Of a stretch of 43,825 bases of DNA, positions 33,547 to 43,024 are shown one piece after another; the first letter of the stretch is position 1; every line of letters begins with the position of its first letter. Source of the stretch: Myxococcales bacterium. GTDB lineage: Bacteria > Myxococcota_A > Bradymonadia > UBA7976 > UBA1532. The translations under genes and the position numbers were made by a program. Where the stretch lies: the NCBI GenBank assembly GCA_009692505.1, contig SHZC01000013.1, positions 1-43,825 on the forward strand, in the 5' to 3' direction. The notes beneath the pieces were generated by a model that did not search any database, was not told where the DNA came from, and worked only from the letters and a program-made list of their open reading frames with translations.

Positions 33547-34629
33547 CGGGTGCATGAGCTCGGCGAGGAAGACGGTGGCGAAGCAGCCCGAGGGCAGGAA
33601 GAACGACAAGACGAGCCCCGTCTCGGTCCGCGATATGCTCAGTTCTTCGGCCACGACCCGCGCGACCCGCCGCGTGCCCGCCGCCCACTGATCCACGACC
33701 GCCCACTCGGCGACAGTGAGGGGCATCGAGGCTTTGGCGACCTCCTCACGCAAGAGTGAAGGCCCCTCGGCCGCGAACATCCGCCGGCCGAACATGGGGC
33801 CGGTGGGATCCACCTCGGCGCGCTCGACTCGGGGTCCATCTGTCTCGGCGTCGGGGCTGACGAAGAGGCCACCGGTGTCCCGCTTCTTCAGGACGTCGCC
33901 CGCGATGCCCTTCCCGAAGAGGCCGTCGCGGAGTCGGGCGGCGAGCCAGGTATTGAAGCCCGCGGCCTGGATCACCGACGCGAGGAAGCCCGGGTCCGAG
34001 ACGCGACGCCTCGGGGCCGCGACGAAGCGGAGCGCCTGATCGTAGCTTCGACCCGCCGCGCCAAACCGCTGCTCGCCATAAGCGTTGGGGAAGCCGTCGG
34101 CGAGGCGCGCGAGCAGCGGCGGCAGTCGGCGCTCGGCCTCCTCGGAGACGTCGACGAGCGTGATCTGGAAGCGGTTGCCGCGGAGGTGCCCGAGCTTGAG
34201 CTTGTTCGCGTGCCGCGTGACCTCGAGCAGGCGCAGACCGTTGATGCCGGGGTCCACGGCGGGCGCGGGCAGGGAGAACCACTGTGTCGTGCGAGCGTGT
34301 TTGTCCTTCCGGCCCGCGAAGCCCACATCTCGTGGGTCAACCCCGGCCGCGGTCGCGAGCGCGAGCCGCACGTCGGCGGTCGTCAGGCCCTGCTTCTCAA
34401 TGCGGACATAGTGGTGGGTGCCCTCGCCGCTCGCTGCATAAGCGGGCACCTCGTCGACGAGGAAGTCGGCGGGCAAAGGCGAGAGGCGCCCACCGATGCC
34501 CTCGAGATCGCCGGTGAGCAGCGGCCATTCCGTCAGGCCGGGGGCTTGGGGAAGTGGAGACCGGGGCCTCCTCTCGGGGGCGTCGACACCGAGCTCGCCG
34601 GCCTCGCCGTCTGAGGTCTCCTCACTCAC
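33514..34629 (-). CDS. truD: tRNA pseudouridine synthase D
   Basis: 371 residues. It makes pseudouridine 13 in tRNA-Glu. The catalytic Asp109 is in GFAGRKDKHA; NAYGEQRFG and the split insertion domain are also present. The first 30 residues are acidic/Pro-rich and not conserved, so a later start is possible. GTG 34629 overlaps the upstream Fe-S oxidoreductase stop as GTGA. Confidence 0.95.
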   Translation of the reverse strand: MSEETSDGEAGELGVDAPERRPRSPLPQAPGLTEWPLLTGDLEGIGGRLSPLPADFLVDEVPAYAASGEGTHHYVRIEKQGLTTADVRLALATAAGVDPRDVGFAGRKDKHARTTQWFSLPAPAVDPGINGLRLLEVTRHANKLKLGHLRGNRFQITLVDVSEEAERRLPPLLARLADGFPNAYGEQRFGAAGRSYDQALRFVAAPRRRVSDPGFLASVIQAAGFNTWLAARLRDGLFGKGIAGDVLKKRDTGGLFVSPDAETDGPRVERAEVDPTGPMFGRRMFAAEGPSLLREEVAKASMPLTVAEWAVVDQWAAGTRRVARVVAEELSISRTETGLVLSFFLPSGCFATVFLAELMHPPGRLRLPIEG

Positions 34630-36704
34630 GAGGTGCTCTCGCTCGCCGTCACGCGCCGATCGAGCAGCTCCGCCAGGTCCAAGACCTCGACGTCGTCCTC
34701 ACGGCTACGCGCCTTCACGCCATCGCCGACCATCGTCATGCAGAAGTTGCAGGCGACGGCGATGACCTTCGGCTTCGTCTCGAGCAGCTCGTCGGTTCGG
34801 ACGTTGTTCATGCGGTCGCCGATGTTGTTCTCCATCCACATCTGGCCGCCGCCGGCCCCGCAGCAAAGGCCGCGCTCACGGGTGCGCTCGGTCTCGACGC
34901 GCTGCACATCGGGCATGGCATCGAGCAGCGCGCGCTGCGGGTCGTACACATCGTTGTAGCGGCCCAGGTAGCAGGAGTCGTGATAGACGACCTTGCCGCC
35001 GCTCTTCTCGTCGCTCACCTCGGGCTTCAGCTTGCCCTCGGCCACGAGCTTCGCCAGGAGCTCGGTGTGGTGGATGACCTCGTACTTGCCACCGAACTCC
35101 GAGTACTCGTTCTTCAACGTATTGAAGCAGTGTGGGCAGTGCGTGACGATCTTCTTAACGCCGGCCGTGTTCAGCGTCTCGATGTTCTCGGCGGCGAGGG
35201 TCTGGAAGAGGTTCTCCTCGCCGAGTCGCCGCGCCGATTCGCCCGTGCATCGCTCCTTATTGCCGAGGATGGCGAAGTCGACTCCCGCCTTCTTCATGAG
35301 CCTCGAGACGCTCTGGGTGACCTTCTTCGCGCGGTCATCGTAGGCTCCCGCGCAGCCGACCCAGTACAAGACCTCCGCGCTGCCTTCGCCTTCCCACTTC
35401 TTGATGTCCATGCCGCGGGCCCAGTCCTCGCGCTCATTCTTGGGCATGCCCCAAGGATTGCCGGACTTCTCCATCTTCTTCAGCGTCTTGCCCGCGCCGA
35501 AGCCGATCTCGCCTTCGGTCAGGGCGAGATACCGCCGCATATCGATGATGGAGGGGACGTGCTCGTTGCCGACCGGGCACACCTCCATGCAGGCCCGACA
35601 GCTCGTACACGACCAGAGCACGTCGGGGTGAATCACGCCCCCGGCCAGCAACATTGAAGGGTCCGCGGGGTCGAACTTCTCGCCGCGCGCGGCCCGCCGG
35701 TAGCGGTCCTCCATGTGATGCTTGAGGTCCGTGATGATGTACATCGGCCGCAGCGGCTTGCCGGAGAGGGCCGCCGGGCAGACGTCCGTGCAGCGCCCGC
35801 ACTCGGTGCAGCTCAGCCCGTCGAAGACCTGCTTCCAGCTCAGATCCTCGAGCGTGCGGGCCCCGAAGTACTCGACGTCCTCTGCCTCGGGATCAATCTT
35901 CAGGGTGCGGAGCTGTCCCTTGGGCGCGAGATCCATGAAGAACATGTTCAGCGGGGACGCGAAGACGTGGCTGTGCTTGCTGTAGGGCACGTAGTTGGAG
36001 AACGCGAGCAGGTTGACGAGGTGGCACCACCACGCGACCTGGAACCCAAGGGTCAAGGTCGCGGTGTCCTGCCCGACGACGAGACCGGCGAAGAGGCTGG
36101 AGAACCAGGCGGGTGAGGCGGCCGGCGCCCCGTTCGGCCCCTGCCTCAAGGCGAGGTCGAACCCAATCTGCGTCACCTCGAAGACCATCAAGCCGAGGAT
36201 GAACAGCAGGGTATACATGGCGTCCCGAGTCAGGGGCAGCCGCTTGGGCTTGATGATCGTGCGGTTCACGAAGGCCATGCCGAGGCCCACGATGCACAGG
36301 AGGCGGAACGTGTCGGCGAGGGCCTCATACGGGCCGGTGGACAGCGGCAGGTGAAACGGCGCCGCGCTCGGCTCGCCTTGAAAGGCCGTGAGGACCTTCA
36401 AGAGCCCATCCGTGACGAAGTTCACGGTGTCGATGGACAAGACGACAAACGCCCCGAAGATGAAGATGTGGAGAATCCCGCTGTACCAGTAGCCGTTCTT
36501 CGGCAGCCGTTTCTGGGCCATCACGTAGACGAAGAAGTTGCGCGTCCGCTGCGGGAGGTCGTCCCAACGGATGTCCGGTCGTTTCGCTTGAAGGAGCTGA
36601 GCCACCCTCATTCGGACCGCACGAATGAAGAAGAGCCCGCCCGCCCCGAGGATGAGAACAAAAGCTAGGGCCGCCAGCGCGGACCCGATGGGATGATGCG
36701 CCAT
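34626..36704 (-). CDS. membrane Fe-S oxidoreductase, ETF:menaquinone type (EMO/EtfD-like)
   Basis: 692 residues. An N-terminal membrane domain of about five or six helices with His residues suited to heme b (1-265) is followed by two 4Fe-4S motifs (CTECGRCTDVCP and CTSCRACMEVCP) and two CCG domains of heterodisulfide-reductase type (WVGCAGAYDDR...CTGES...HCPHC; DSCYLGRYND...GLCCGAGGG...ACNFC). This layout matches the EMO/EtfD proteins (Rv0338c type) that move electrons from ETF to menaquinone in beta-oxidation. etfBA are 3 kb away on the same strand. ATG 36704 has a perfect GGAGG seven bases upstream, located inside the first codons of the divergent M28 gene. Confidence 0.92.
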   Translation of the reverse strand: MAHHPIGSALAALAFVLILGAGGLFFIRAVRMRVAQLLQAKRPDIRWDDLPQRTRNFFVYVMAQKRLPKNGYWYSGILHIFIFGAFVVLSIDTVNFVTDGLLKVLTAFQGEPSAAPFHLPLSTGPYEALADTFRLLCIVGLGMAFVNRTIIKPKRLPLTRDAMYTLLFILGLMVFEVTQIGFDLALRQGPNGAPAASPAWFSSLFAGLVVGQDTATLTLGFQVAWWCHLVNLLAFSNYVPYSKHSHVFASPLNMFFMDLAPKGQLRTLKIDPEAEDVEYFGARTLEDLSWKQVFDGLSCTECGRCTDVCPAALSGKPLRPMYIITDLKHHMEDRYRRAARGEKFDPADPSMLLAGGVIHPDVLWSCTSCRACMEVCPVGNEHVPSIIDMRRYLALTEGEIGFGAGKTLKKMEKSGNPWGMPKNEREDWARGMDIKKWEGEGSAEVLYWVGCAGAYDDRAKKVTQSVSRLMKKAGVDFAILGNKERCTGESARRLGEENLFQTLAAENIETLNTAGVKKIVTHCPHCFNTLKNEYSEFGGKYEVIHHTELLAKLVAEGKLKPEVSDEKSGGKVVYHDSCYLGRYNDVYDPQRALLDAMPDVQRVETERTRERGLCCGAGGGQMWMENNIGDRMNNVRTDELLETKPKVIAVACNFCMTMVGDGVKARSREDDVEVLDLAELLDRRVTASESTS

Positions 36705-37818
36705 GTTTGAGCCTCCGAACTCGGGTCCGTTAACACGAATTTTGGCGGTCGGTCAACGAGCGACCGTCACGCTCGGCCTGCTGTATCTGCTCTGCGTGTC
36801 GACGGCTTGGGGGCTCTATCTCTGGCCGGAGCTGAGCGGGGTATCAGGCGGGGCATCGGGCTGGGCCTCAGGCGACTGGGGGGACGCGGGGGACGCGGTG
36901 GCCCTCGCACGACAGCGGCACGCCGCGCTCGTCCGACACGCCGCCGCGCTGCCGAAGCTTCTAGACTTCGTGGCCCTGGACGCGGCGGACCTTATCGCGA
37001 AGCTCGAGTCGCTGCCCCAGGACCGCGCCTCCGAAGCGGGGCGGGCGGCGACGCGAGTCTTTCTGGCCCACGCGCTGACCGACGCCGGGCTTGAGGCCGA
37101 GCTGCAGGCCTTCTCCGCGACGGGGGACCGGCCCGGGGGCGTCAACGTCGTGGCCGAGCGTCCGGGCACGGTGCCGGGCGCAGGCGTGGTGCTTTTGGGG
37201 GCCCACTACGACGCGGTCCCAGGCTCCCCCGGGGCGGACGACAACGGCACCGGTATCGTCGCCGCCCTCGGACTCGCCCGCCACTTCGCCACGATACCGA
37301 CGGCCCGCGCGCTCCGAGTCGTCTTCTTCGATCAAGAGGAGCAGGGCCTCGCTGGGAGCTTCGCGTATACGCAGAGCCTCGAGCGCAAGAGCGGCCTGCG
37401 CGCCGTCATCATCCTGGAGATGCTCGGGGCCTCATGCCGCACGGTCGGCTGCCAGCGTTATCCGCGGGATCTGCCCATCCGGCCGGCCACGCCGTTCGGC
37501 GACTACCTCGCTGTCCTTGGAAACGCCGAGTTCCCGGAGCTTCTGACCGCGGCCCTTCGGATTCGGGGTCCCCTGTCCGTCTTCGGCCTGCTCGTGCCGA
37601 ACGCGGGTCGAGATCTCCCAGATACGCGCCGGAGCGACCACGCGCCGTTCTGGTCGGCCGGGATCCCGGCCGTGCTGCTCACGGACACCGGCGACTTCCG
37701 CAATCGGCGGTATCACAGCGAGGCGGACACCATCGAGACCATAGCCAAGGACTTCTTCCTAGAGGCCTCCCGCGTGGCCGGCGCGCTCGTGGCCGACGCA
37801 TTGTCAAAATCGAACTGA
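36703..37818 (+). CDS. M28 family zinc aminopeptidase, membrane-anchored
   Basis: 371 residues. One N-terminal membrane helix (about 20-44) is followed by a periplasmic M28 peptidase domain. Metal and catalytic residues are present: His168 in GAHYD, Asp179-Asp180 in ADDNGTG, Glu212-Glu213 in FFDQEEQG, and later SDHAPFW and YHSEADT. It releases amino-terminal residues from peptides (family knowledge). The ATG at 36703 shares bases with the divergent start at 36704 (CATG). A TTG at 36742 could be the real start. Confidence 0.9.
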   Translation: MFEPPNSGPLTRILAVGQRATVTLGLLYLLCVSTAWGLYLWPELSGVSGGASGWASGDWGDAGDAVALARQRHAALVRHAAALPKLLDFVALDAADLIAKLESLPQDRASEAGRAATRVFLAHALTDAGLEAELQAFSATGDRPGGVNVVAERPGTVPGAGVVLLGAHYDAVPGSPGADDNGTGIVAALGLARHFATIPTARALRVVFFDQEEQGLAGSFAYTQSLERKSGLRAVIILEMLGASCRTVGCQRYPRDLPIRPATPFGDYLAVLGNAEFPELLTAALRIRGPLSVFGLLVPNAGRDLPDTRRSDHAPFWSAGIPAVLLTDTGDFRNRRYHSEADTIETIAKDFFLEASRVAGALVADALSKSN

Positions 37819-37831
37819 GGGCGGCGTGCTG

Positions 37832-38743
37832 TTACGGCGTTTCGACGTTCGTCTCGGTGAGCGTGAAGGTCATCTTCTTCGTCTCGGTGTGCACGAACTG
37901 CACGATGCCCACCCCCGGCTGAAGCCACATCGTTCGGGTGATCTGCTGGCTGAGATCGTCATAAACGTCAACCTGCCTGACCTTCTCCCGATACCGACCC
38001 TCCATCGGCAAGGTCTCCTCGCGCTGACCGTGGGAGACCCGCACGTCCCCGACATACGACTCCTCCTCCGGAGCCTCCATGCCCAGGATCTGCGTGGTCT
38101 CTGTAATGTGCGGGTGCTCCATGATCTCGCTGAAGATCGTGCCCACCTTCCAGGCATCCTCGATGATCGTATAGGGCGGGTCATAGTCGCGGACGAGCGT
38201 GCGCACGAAACGCTGCGTCTCAACCTCCCGCTCCTCGATGTCCATCCGGGCAAAGGAGATCTTCGGCCCGACCTGCCCCTCGGGCGGCTCGATGACGTAG
38301 GTCTCCGTGAGCGTCTGGATGATCTTCTTCGGGACGTCCCCTTCGCCGGCGATATCGAAGACGGCGATCTGGGTCCGCACCGCCTCGAGCCAGTCGGCCT
38401 CCATAGGGTGTGGCCCGATCGTGACGGTGGCCTCGGCACCCTGCTCGACCGGGCCGGGCATGGTGAAGTCCGCCGCCTTCTTGCGGTAGCGCCAGATGCC
38501 GCCGTGCATGAGCGGGAGGTACGACTCGGCGTCGACGACGCTGCCCTCAGGCAGAGGCGTTACGGAGCCGGAGTAGGGCACGTCCGGGAGCAGGCCCGGC
38601 TCGCCACCGGAGCCACCCCCCGCGCCCCCTGACGGCGAGGCGTCGGAGTCGGCGGAACCGCCGTCCCCGCTACTGCAGCCGACGAGGCTGCTGACGAGGC
38701 AGGCGACGGGGCAGAGGATCAAACGAACCAGAAACAGCTTCAA
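37832..38743 (-). CDS. putative lipoprotein
   Basis: 303 residues. Signal peptide with lipobox SLVGC (Cys23), Gly/Ser/Asp-rich linker (24-50), then a soluble domain of about 250 residues rich in beta-type alternation and beginning YLPLMHGGIWRYRK, a pattern seen in uncharacterised secreted proteins of Myxococcota. No catalytic motif recognised. The start is TTG 38743: it has AAGGAG seven bases upstream and overlaps the Tim44-like gene stop as TTGA. Last gene of the DUF4912-GH57-helicase-Tim44 operon; 12 bp from the convergent M28 stop. Confidence 0.78.
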   Translation of the reverse strand: MKLFLVRLILCPVACLVSSLVGCSSGDGGSADSDASPSGGAGGGSGGEPGLLPDVPYSGSVTPLPEGSVVDAESYLPLMHGGIWRYRKKAADFTMPGPVEQGAEATVTIGPHPMEADWLEAVRTQIAVFDIAGEGDVPKKIIQTLTETYVIEPPEGQVGPKISFARMDIEEREVETQRFVRTLVRDYDPPYTIIEDAWKVGTIFSEIMEHPHITETTQILGMEAPEEESYVGDVRVSHGQREETLPMEGRYREKVRQVDVYDDLSQQITRTMWLQPGVGIVQFVHTETKKMTFTLTETNVETP

Positions 38744-39417
38744 TTCTCATCTCCTTCGGGCGCGGGCCGCCGCCACTCGAGCACCGGCGGCAGCGCAGTC
38801 ACTTTTGGCAAGTCTTGGGCGTCGGCGCGGGCCTCTTCCACTGCATCGAGCCGCCATTGAGTCCCATCATGCACGAGCGTCCAGAACTGCTGAAGCTGGA
38901 GGAGCTCGTCCCGACCGGCGACGAGCCTGCCGTCGGGGCCGCGCACACAGTCGACCCCGTTGAGCTCCACCCGGAGGTACAAGGCCACGTCGGCAGGGGC
39001 CGGGCCTTGGCCCACGAGCGCGGCGCTGAGCGGGTGGACCTTCAGCACGCTCTCGAAACGCACGGGCCGTGAGTGGCCGAGGTGGGCGTCTGCGGCAGAC
39101 CTGGCTTCGAGCGCGGCGGCGAACCTCGGCGTCACGAAGCCGGACATCTGGCTTAGGTCACGCGTGCGCCACGCATGAAAGACATGAGGGGCTGCGCGCG
39201 CGACCCACTTCGTGACCGCGGGGGGATCAAACTCCGGGAAAAACGGGGCGATCCGCCGTTCGAGAAAACGCAGGGTGGTCAGCTCGGCGAACTGCTCGCG
39301 GAACAGCCAGGCACTCAGGAGCATGGCCACGACCGCGCCCGGTGCCCAGAAGCCAAACCACTCATAGAGGCTCCGGCCGCCGACCTCCGCCGCGGCGAGG
39401 GCGCTTTCAGGCCTCAT
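38740..39417 (-). CDS. Tim44-like domain protein
   Basis: 225 residues from ATG 39417, which overlaps the helicase stop as ATGA. A hydrophobic helix (about 18-38, FWAPGAVVAMLLSAWLF) is followed by a Tim44/calcium-channel-like fold (about 60-205): PEFDPPAVTKWVARAAPHVFHAWRTRDL, then VALYLRVELNGVDC and QFWTLVHDGTQWRLDAVEE. In bacteria such domains are membrane-associated and of unclear function; in mitochondria they belong to the import motor. It is likely a partner of the downstream lipoprotein, given the translational coupling. Confidence 0.8.
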   Translation of the reverse strand: MRPESALAAAEVGGRSLYEWFGFWAPGAVVAMLLSAWLFREQFAELTTLRFLERRIAPFFPEFDPPAVTKWVARAAPHVFHAWRTRDLSQMSGFVTPRFAAALEARSAADAHLGHSRPVRFESVLKVHPLSAALVGQGPAPADVALYLRVELNGVDCVRGPDGRLVAGRDELLQLQQFWTLVHDGTQWRLDAVEEARADAQDLPKVTALPPVLEWRRPAPEGDEN

Positions 39418-41411
39418 GGCCGCCGCTCGCCGATCTGCCACTTCTCGAGCAAGTGCGCCTGCCCCGACATCAGCTCGGAGATGAACCTCGACGGACGCAA
39501 GAGCGTGAGCCGCCGGTCCGAGCCGCGACCCATGAGCGGCGCGCAAAGGTAGAGGTTTCGTCGGGCCCGGGTGACGGCGACGTAGAACAAGCGGCGCTCC
39601 TCCTCTTCGTCTTCAAGCGACTGCAATGACCGACCGAGGGGAAAGAGCCCGTCGGCCAGGCCGAGCACGAAGACGTGTTCCCACTCGAGCCCCTTGGCCT
39701 GATGCACCGTGGACAAGACCAGGCACTCGTCGCCCAACGCCCCCCGCTTCAGATCCGCAGCGGCCACGCTCTCGACGAGCTCCAGCTCATTGAGGAACGC
39801 CTGAGTATCTTTGAACTGCCCGGCGAAGTGGCCGAGGTGCCGGATGTCCTCCTCACGCACCTCGGGGTTGTCGTACGTCCGTCGCAGGTGCGCGGCGTAG
39901 CCCTCGGCCAGCAGGGCCTCGAAGAGGTTCGCCGGGCTGTTGACCAGCTCGGGTGTGCCCAAGCGCAGGAGCAGCGTCCGAGCCTCCTCGTAGCTTCGGC
40001 GCGCGCGGGTCGACAGCGGGATCACAACGGCCCCCGAACGCAGCGCCTCCCAGGGGTCACCCGTCGCCGCGAGCGACTCGTAAACAGTGAGCGCCGTCTT
40101 GTCCCCGATGCCGTCCCGCAGCCTCAGCAGCCGCATCCACGAGATCTGATCGAGCGGGTTGAACAAGACCCGGAGATGCGAGAGCAGGTCGCGGACATGG
40201 GCCTGTTCGAAGAAACGCAGCCCGCTCCGGATCGAGAACGGGAGGTCGCGCCGCTGAAGCTCGAGTTGCAGCTCCAGCGCCTGCGCGTGGGTCCGATACA
40301 AAACGGCGATGTTGCGCAGCTCTTGGCCCTCGGACCGCAGCTCCATGATGCGCTGGGCCACAAAGCGGGCCTGCTGGTCGCCATCATTGAGAATGCAGAG
40401 CGCGGGCCGGTCTCCGTCTTCGAGGGTCGATGAGAGGGTCTTGTCGAACTGCTCGCGGTTCATCCGAATCGAGGCGTTCGCCAGGGCCAGCACCTGAGGC
40501 GTGGACCGGTAGTTCGTCTCGAGCCGGAAGGTCTGGCAGCCGGGAAAGGTCGTCGGGAAGTCGAGGATGTTTCGGATCGTCGCCCCGCGAAAAGAGTAGA
40601 TGGACTGGCAGTCATCGCCGACCACCATCACGTTTTTCCGCTCACCCACGAGCAGGGCCACGAGCGCGGCCTGCAGGCGGTTGGTGTCCTGGTACTCGTC
40701 GACGAGAACATGGTCGAGCTGCGTCGTATGGGCCTGACGCACGTCCTCGAAGTCGGTGAGCAAGAGCCGCCAGTTCACCAGCAGATCGTCGTAGTCCATG
40801 ACGTTGATCTCGAGCTTCTTCTGGAGGTAGGCCGAGGCCACCTCTTCGAGCTGAGGCACGGCCGAACGGAACGAGGGGTATTGGGCTTCGATGACCTGGC
40901 TCAACGTCCGATCAGTGTTGATGGCCGAGGAGTAGATGGACAGCAGCACCGAGGCCTTGGGGAACCGTCGCCCCTGCGTGGTGTCCACGGTGCCCGCGAG
41001 CACGACGGAGAGGAGGTCCGAGGCCTCCTCGCGATTGACGATGCCGAAGTTCCGACCGTAGCCCAGGCGGTCGGCGTAGGGCCGAAGCATCCGATTGGCG
41101 ACGCGGTGGAAGGTACCGGCGATGACCCGGTCGGCCCCGCTCGGGATGAGCTCACGCAGGCGTTCAACCATCTCCCGCGCCGCCCGCTGGGTGAACGTCA
41201 GGAGCAGAATCCGCTCCGGATCGACGCCTTGTGCGACGAGGTGGGCCGCGCGAGAGACGAGCGTGCGGGTCTTACCGGTGCCCGCCCCCGCGATGACGAG
41301 CACCGGCCCGTCGGACGCGAGCGCGACACGGCGCTGCTCGACGTTGAGTCCATCGAGGAAGTCCTCGCGGCCGGCACCCGGATCGGCGGGCTCAAGGACG
41401 TAGTTCCGCAC
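39414..41411 (-). CDS. UvrD/PcrA-family superfamily 1 DNA helicase
   Basis: 665 residues, slightly short of PcrA/UvrD (about 720) because the C-terminal tail is brief. Walker A AGAGTGKT (41-48), motif Ia LTFTQRAAREM, Walker B LVDEYQDTN, motif III GDDCQSIYSFRGA, motif IV LETNYRS and motif VI FYVAVTRARRNLYL are all intact. It should unwind DNA 3' to 5' in repair. GTG 41411 lies 5 bp after the GH57 stop. Whether it is the only UvrD/PcrA homologue cannot be judged here. Confidence 0.95.
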   Translation of the reverse strand: MRNYVLEPADPGAGREDFLDGLNVEQRRVALASDGPVLVIAGAGTGKTRTLVSRAAHLVAQGVDPERILLLTFTQRAAREMVERLRELIPSGADRVIAGTFHRVANRMLRPYADRLGYGRNFGIVNREEASDLLSVVLAGTVDTTQGRRFPKASVLLSIYSSAINTDRTLSQVIEAQYPSFRSAVPQLEEVASAYLQKKLEINVMDYDDLLVNWRLLLTDFEDVRQAHTTQLDHVLVDEYQDTNRLQAALVALLVGERKNVMVVGDDCQSIYSFRGATIRNILDFPTTFPGCQTFRLETNYRSTPQVLALANASIRMNREQFDKTLSSTLEDGDRPALCILNDGDQQARFVAQRIMELRSEGQELRNIAVLYRTHAQALELQLELQRRDLPFSIRSGLRFFEQAHVRDLLSHLRVLFNPLDQISWMRLLRLRDGIGDKTALTVYESLAATGDPWEALRSGAVVIPLSTRARRSYEEARTLLLRLGTPELVNSPANLFEALLAEGYAAHLRRTYDNPEVREEDIRHLGHFAGQFKDTQAFLNELELVESVAAADLKRGALGDECLVLSTVHQAKGLEWEHVFVLGLADGLFPLGRSLQSLEDEEEERRLFYVAVTRARRNLYLCAPLMGRGSDRRLTLLRPSRFISELMSGQAHLLEKWQIGERRP

Positions 41412-41416
41412 GGCGA

Positions 41417-43024
41417 TCAGCTGGCCCAGTGCCGGTAATCGAGCGTGGGAAAGAGGTTGAACTGGGCCTCACGTCCGCGGAGAAAGACTTCAAACGTCGA
41501 GTCCAACGGGGCCCGGTCCGAGAGCCCCAAGTCGAGTCGCTCGAAGGCGTGCAGGTGGTCCCGGGTCCTTCGCACGGCGTACTCCACCGTGGTGCCGGTC
41601 TTCATGATGAACGCCCAGTCGCTCGACTGAGCGAGGAGCAGCTCTCGGCCCGCCTGGGTCAAGGCGCGACGCCGGAGCGCGTCCGGCTCGTCATGAGCCT
41701 TGGCCAAGGTTCGCATTCGTTCGGCCGCGTGGTGCAGGTAACGGCAAATCCAGTCGTTTGTCTCATTACACCAGAACGCGGAGTAGCCCCCGTCGCCCCA
41801 ACTCGACTCGGACGGCGTGGCCACCTGGACGACGGGGTGCGCGTCGAGCACACGACCCGGCGTCGACAGAGAGACGGCGTCCTCGAGGTCGCGACCGGCG
41901 TGAAGCTCACGGGCGAGCGCCTCAAGGAACCATGGGCCCTCGAACCACCAGTGTCCGAAGAGCTCGGCGTCGTAGGGCGAGACGATGTTCGGCGACCGGT
42001 CCATGCCCGAGGAGAGCGCGCGGACCTGCGCCCGCCGATTGAAGGCGAAGTTTCGGGCGTGCTCGGCGGCGCGCTCGCGGGCCACCTGAGGCCGGTAGAG
42101 CTCCTTGTGGTTCGTACTCCCGGTGATGCGGTGGTACTTCAGGCCCGTGTTCAGCCGGATTCCATCGGGATGGATATGAGGGGCGATGTAGTCGAGCGGC
42201 AGGTCATGGCCGAGATCGCGGTAGTACTCCCGGTAGTCGAAGTCGCCTGGGTAGCCCTCCTTGCTCGACCAGACGGACCTGCTGCTCTCCGGATCCCGAG
42301 CAAAAGCGCAGACCCCCGAGTCCGGGCAGGCGATCGGGGCGAAGACGTCGTAGACCGGCGGAGACGAGGCGTTTCGAAGCGCGTGGGTGTCGACGAAGAA
42401 GTATCGAATCCCGGCCTCGGCGAGCAGGGTGTCGCAGCCTGGGACGTACCCACACTCCGCCAGCCAGATGCCCGGAGGCGCGCGACCGAAGAGGCGGTGA
42501 TAGTCCTCGGCGGCCACGTTGATCTGCGCGCGATGGGCCGAGCGATCGCCGTTCATCAGCGGCAGGAACCCATGCGTCGCCGTGCAGGTGACGATCTCGA
42601 GCAGGCCACGGTCCTGGAGGCGGCGGTACTCGGCGATCAGATCCCGACCGAGCTCGTCGACGTAGAGCCGCTCGAACGCCGCGAGCCGCTCCGTATAAAA
42701 CTGCGCGAGCTCGTAAGCCGGAGCATCGCCACGAGTCCGGACAAGCTCCTTCTCGCAGAGCGAGCGCAGGTTGTGGAGATGCGCCAGGAATCGGTCTTGG
42801 AGGAGCTCATCACCGAGCATATTCGCGAGGGGCGGCGTGAGGCTCATCGTGAAGACGAACGGGATGCCTTCGGACTCGAGTCGCCGCCAGAGATCGATCA
42901 GGGGAAGGTACGTCTCCAGGATGGCCTCGAAAAGCCACCGCTCCTCCAAGAATACCGGGTGCTCGGGGTGACGAATGAAGGGGAGGTGGTGGTGCAGGAT
43001 CACGCTGAGCGTGCCGTGGCTCAT
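41417..43024 (-). CDS. GH57 1,4-alpha-glucan branching enzyme
   Basis: 535 residues, the length of GH57 branching enzymes with a C-terminal DUF1957 part. Opening motif LHHHLPFIRHPEHPVFLEERW; catalytic nucleophile Glu190 in WLAECGYVPG; acid/base Asp352 in SPYDAELFGHWWFEG. It makes alpha-1,6 branches in glycogen-like storage glucan in the cytoplasm. ATG 43024 overlaps the DUF4912 gene stop as ATGA. Confidence 0.94.
   Translation of the reverse strand: MSHGTLSVILHHHLPFIRHPEHPVFLEERWLFEAILETYLPLIDLWRRLESEGIPFVFTMSLTPPLANMLGDELLQDRFLAHLHNLRSLCEKELVRTRGDAPAYELAQFYTERLAAFERLYVDELGRDLIAEYRRLQDRGLLEIVTCTATHGFLPLMNGDRSAHRAQINVAAEDYHRLFGRAPPGIWLAECGYVPGCDTLLAEAGIRYFFVDTHALRNASSPPVYDVFAPIACPDSGVCAFARDPESSRSVWSSKEGYPGDFDYREYYRDLGHDLPLDYIAPHIHPDGIRLNTGLKYHRITGSTNHKELYRPQVARERAAEHARNFAFNRRAQVRALSSGMDRSPNIVSPYDAELFGHWWFEGPWFLEALARELHAGRDLEDAVSLSTPGRVLDAHPVVQVATPSESSWGDGGYSAFWCNETNDWICRYLHHAAERMRTLAKAHDEPDALRRRALTQAGRELLLAQSSDWAFIMKTGTTVEYAVRRTRDHLHAFERLDLGLSDRAPLDSTFEVFLRGREAQFNLFPTLDYRHWAS

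Noticed and set aside
36728-36756. TTGACC-N17-TTAACG as promoter of the EMO-like gene
   Set aside because: The -10 matches consensus at only two positions, so I did not list it.
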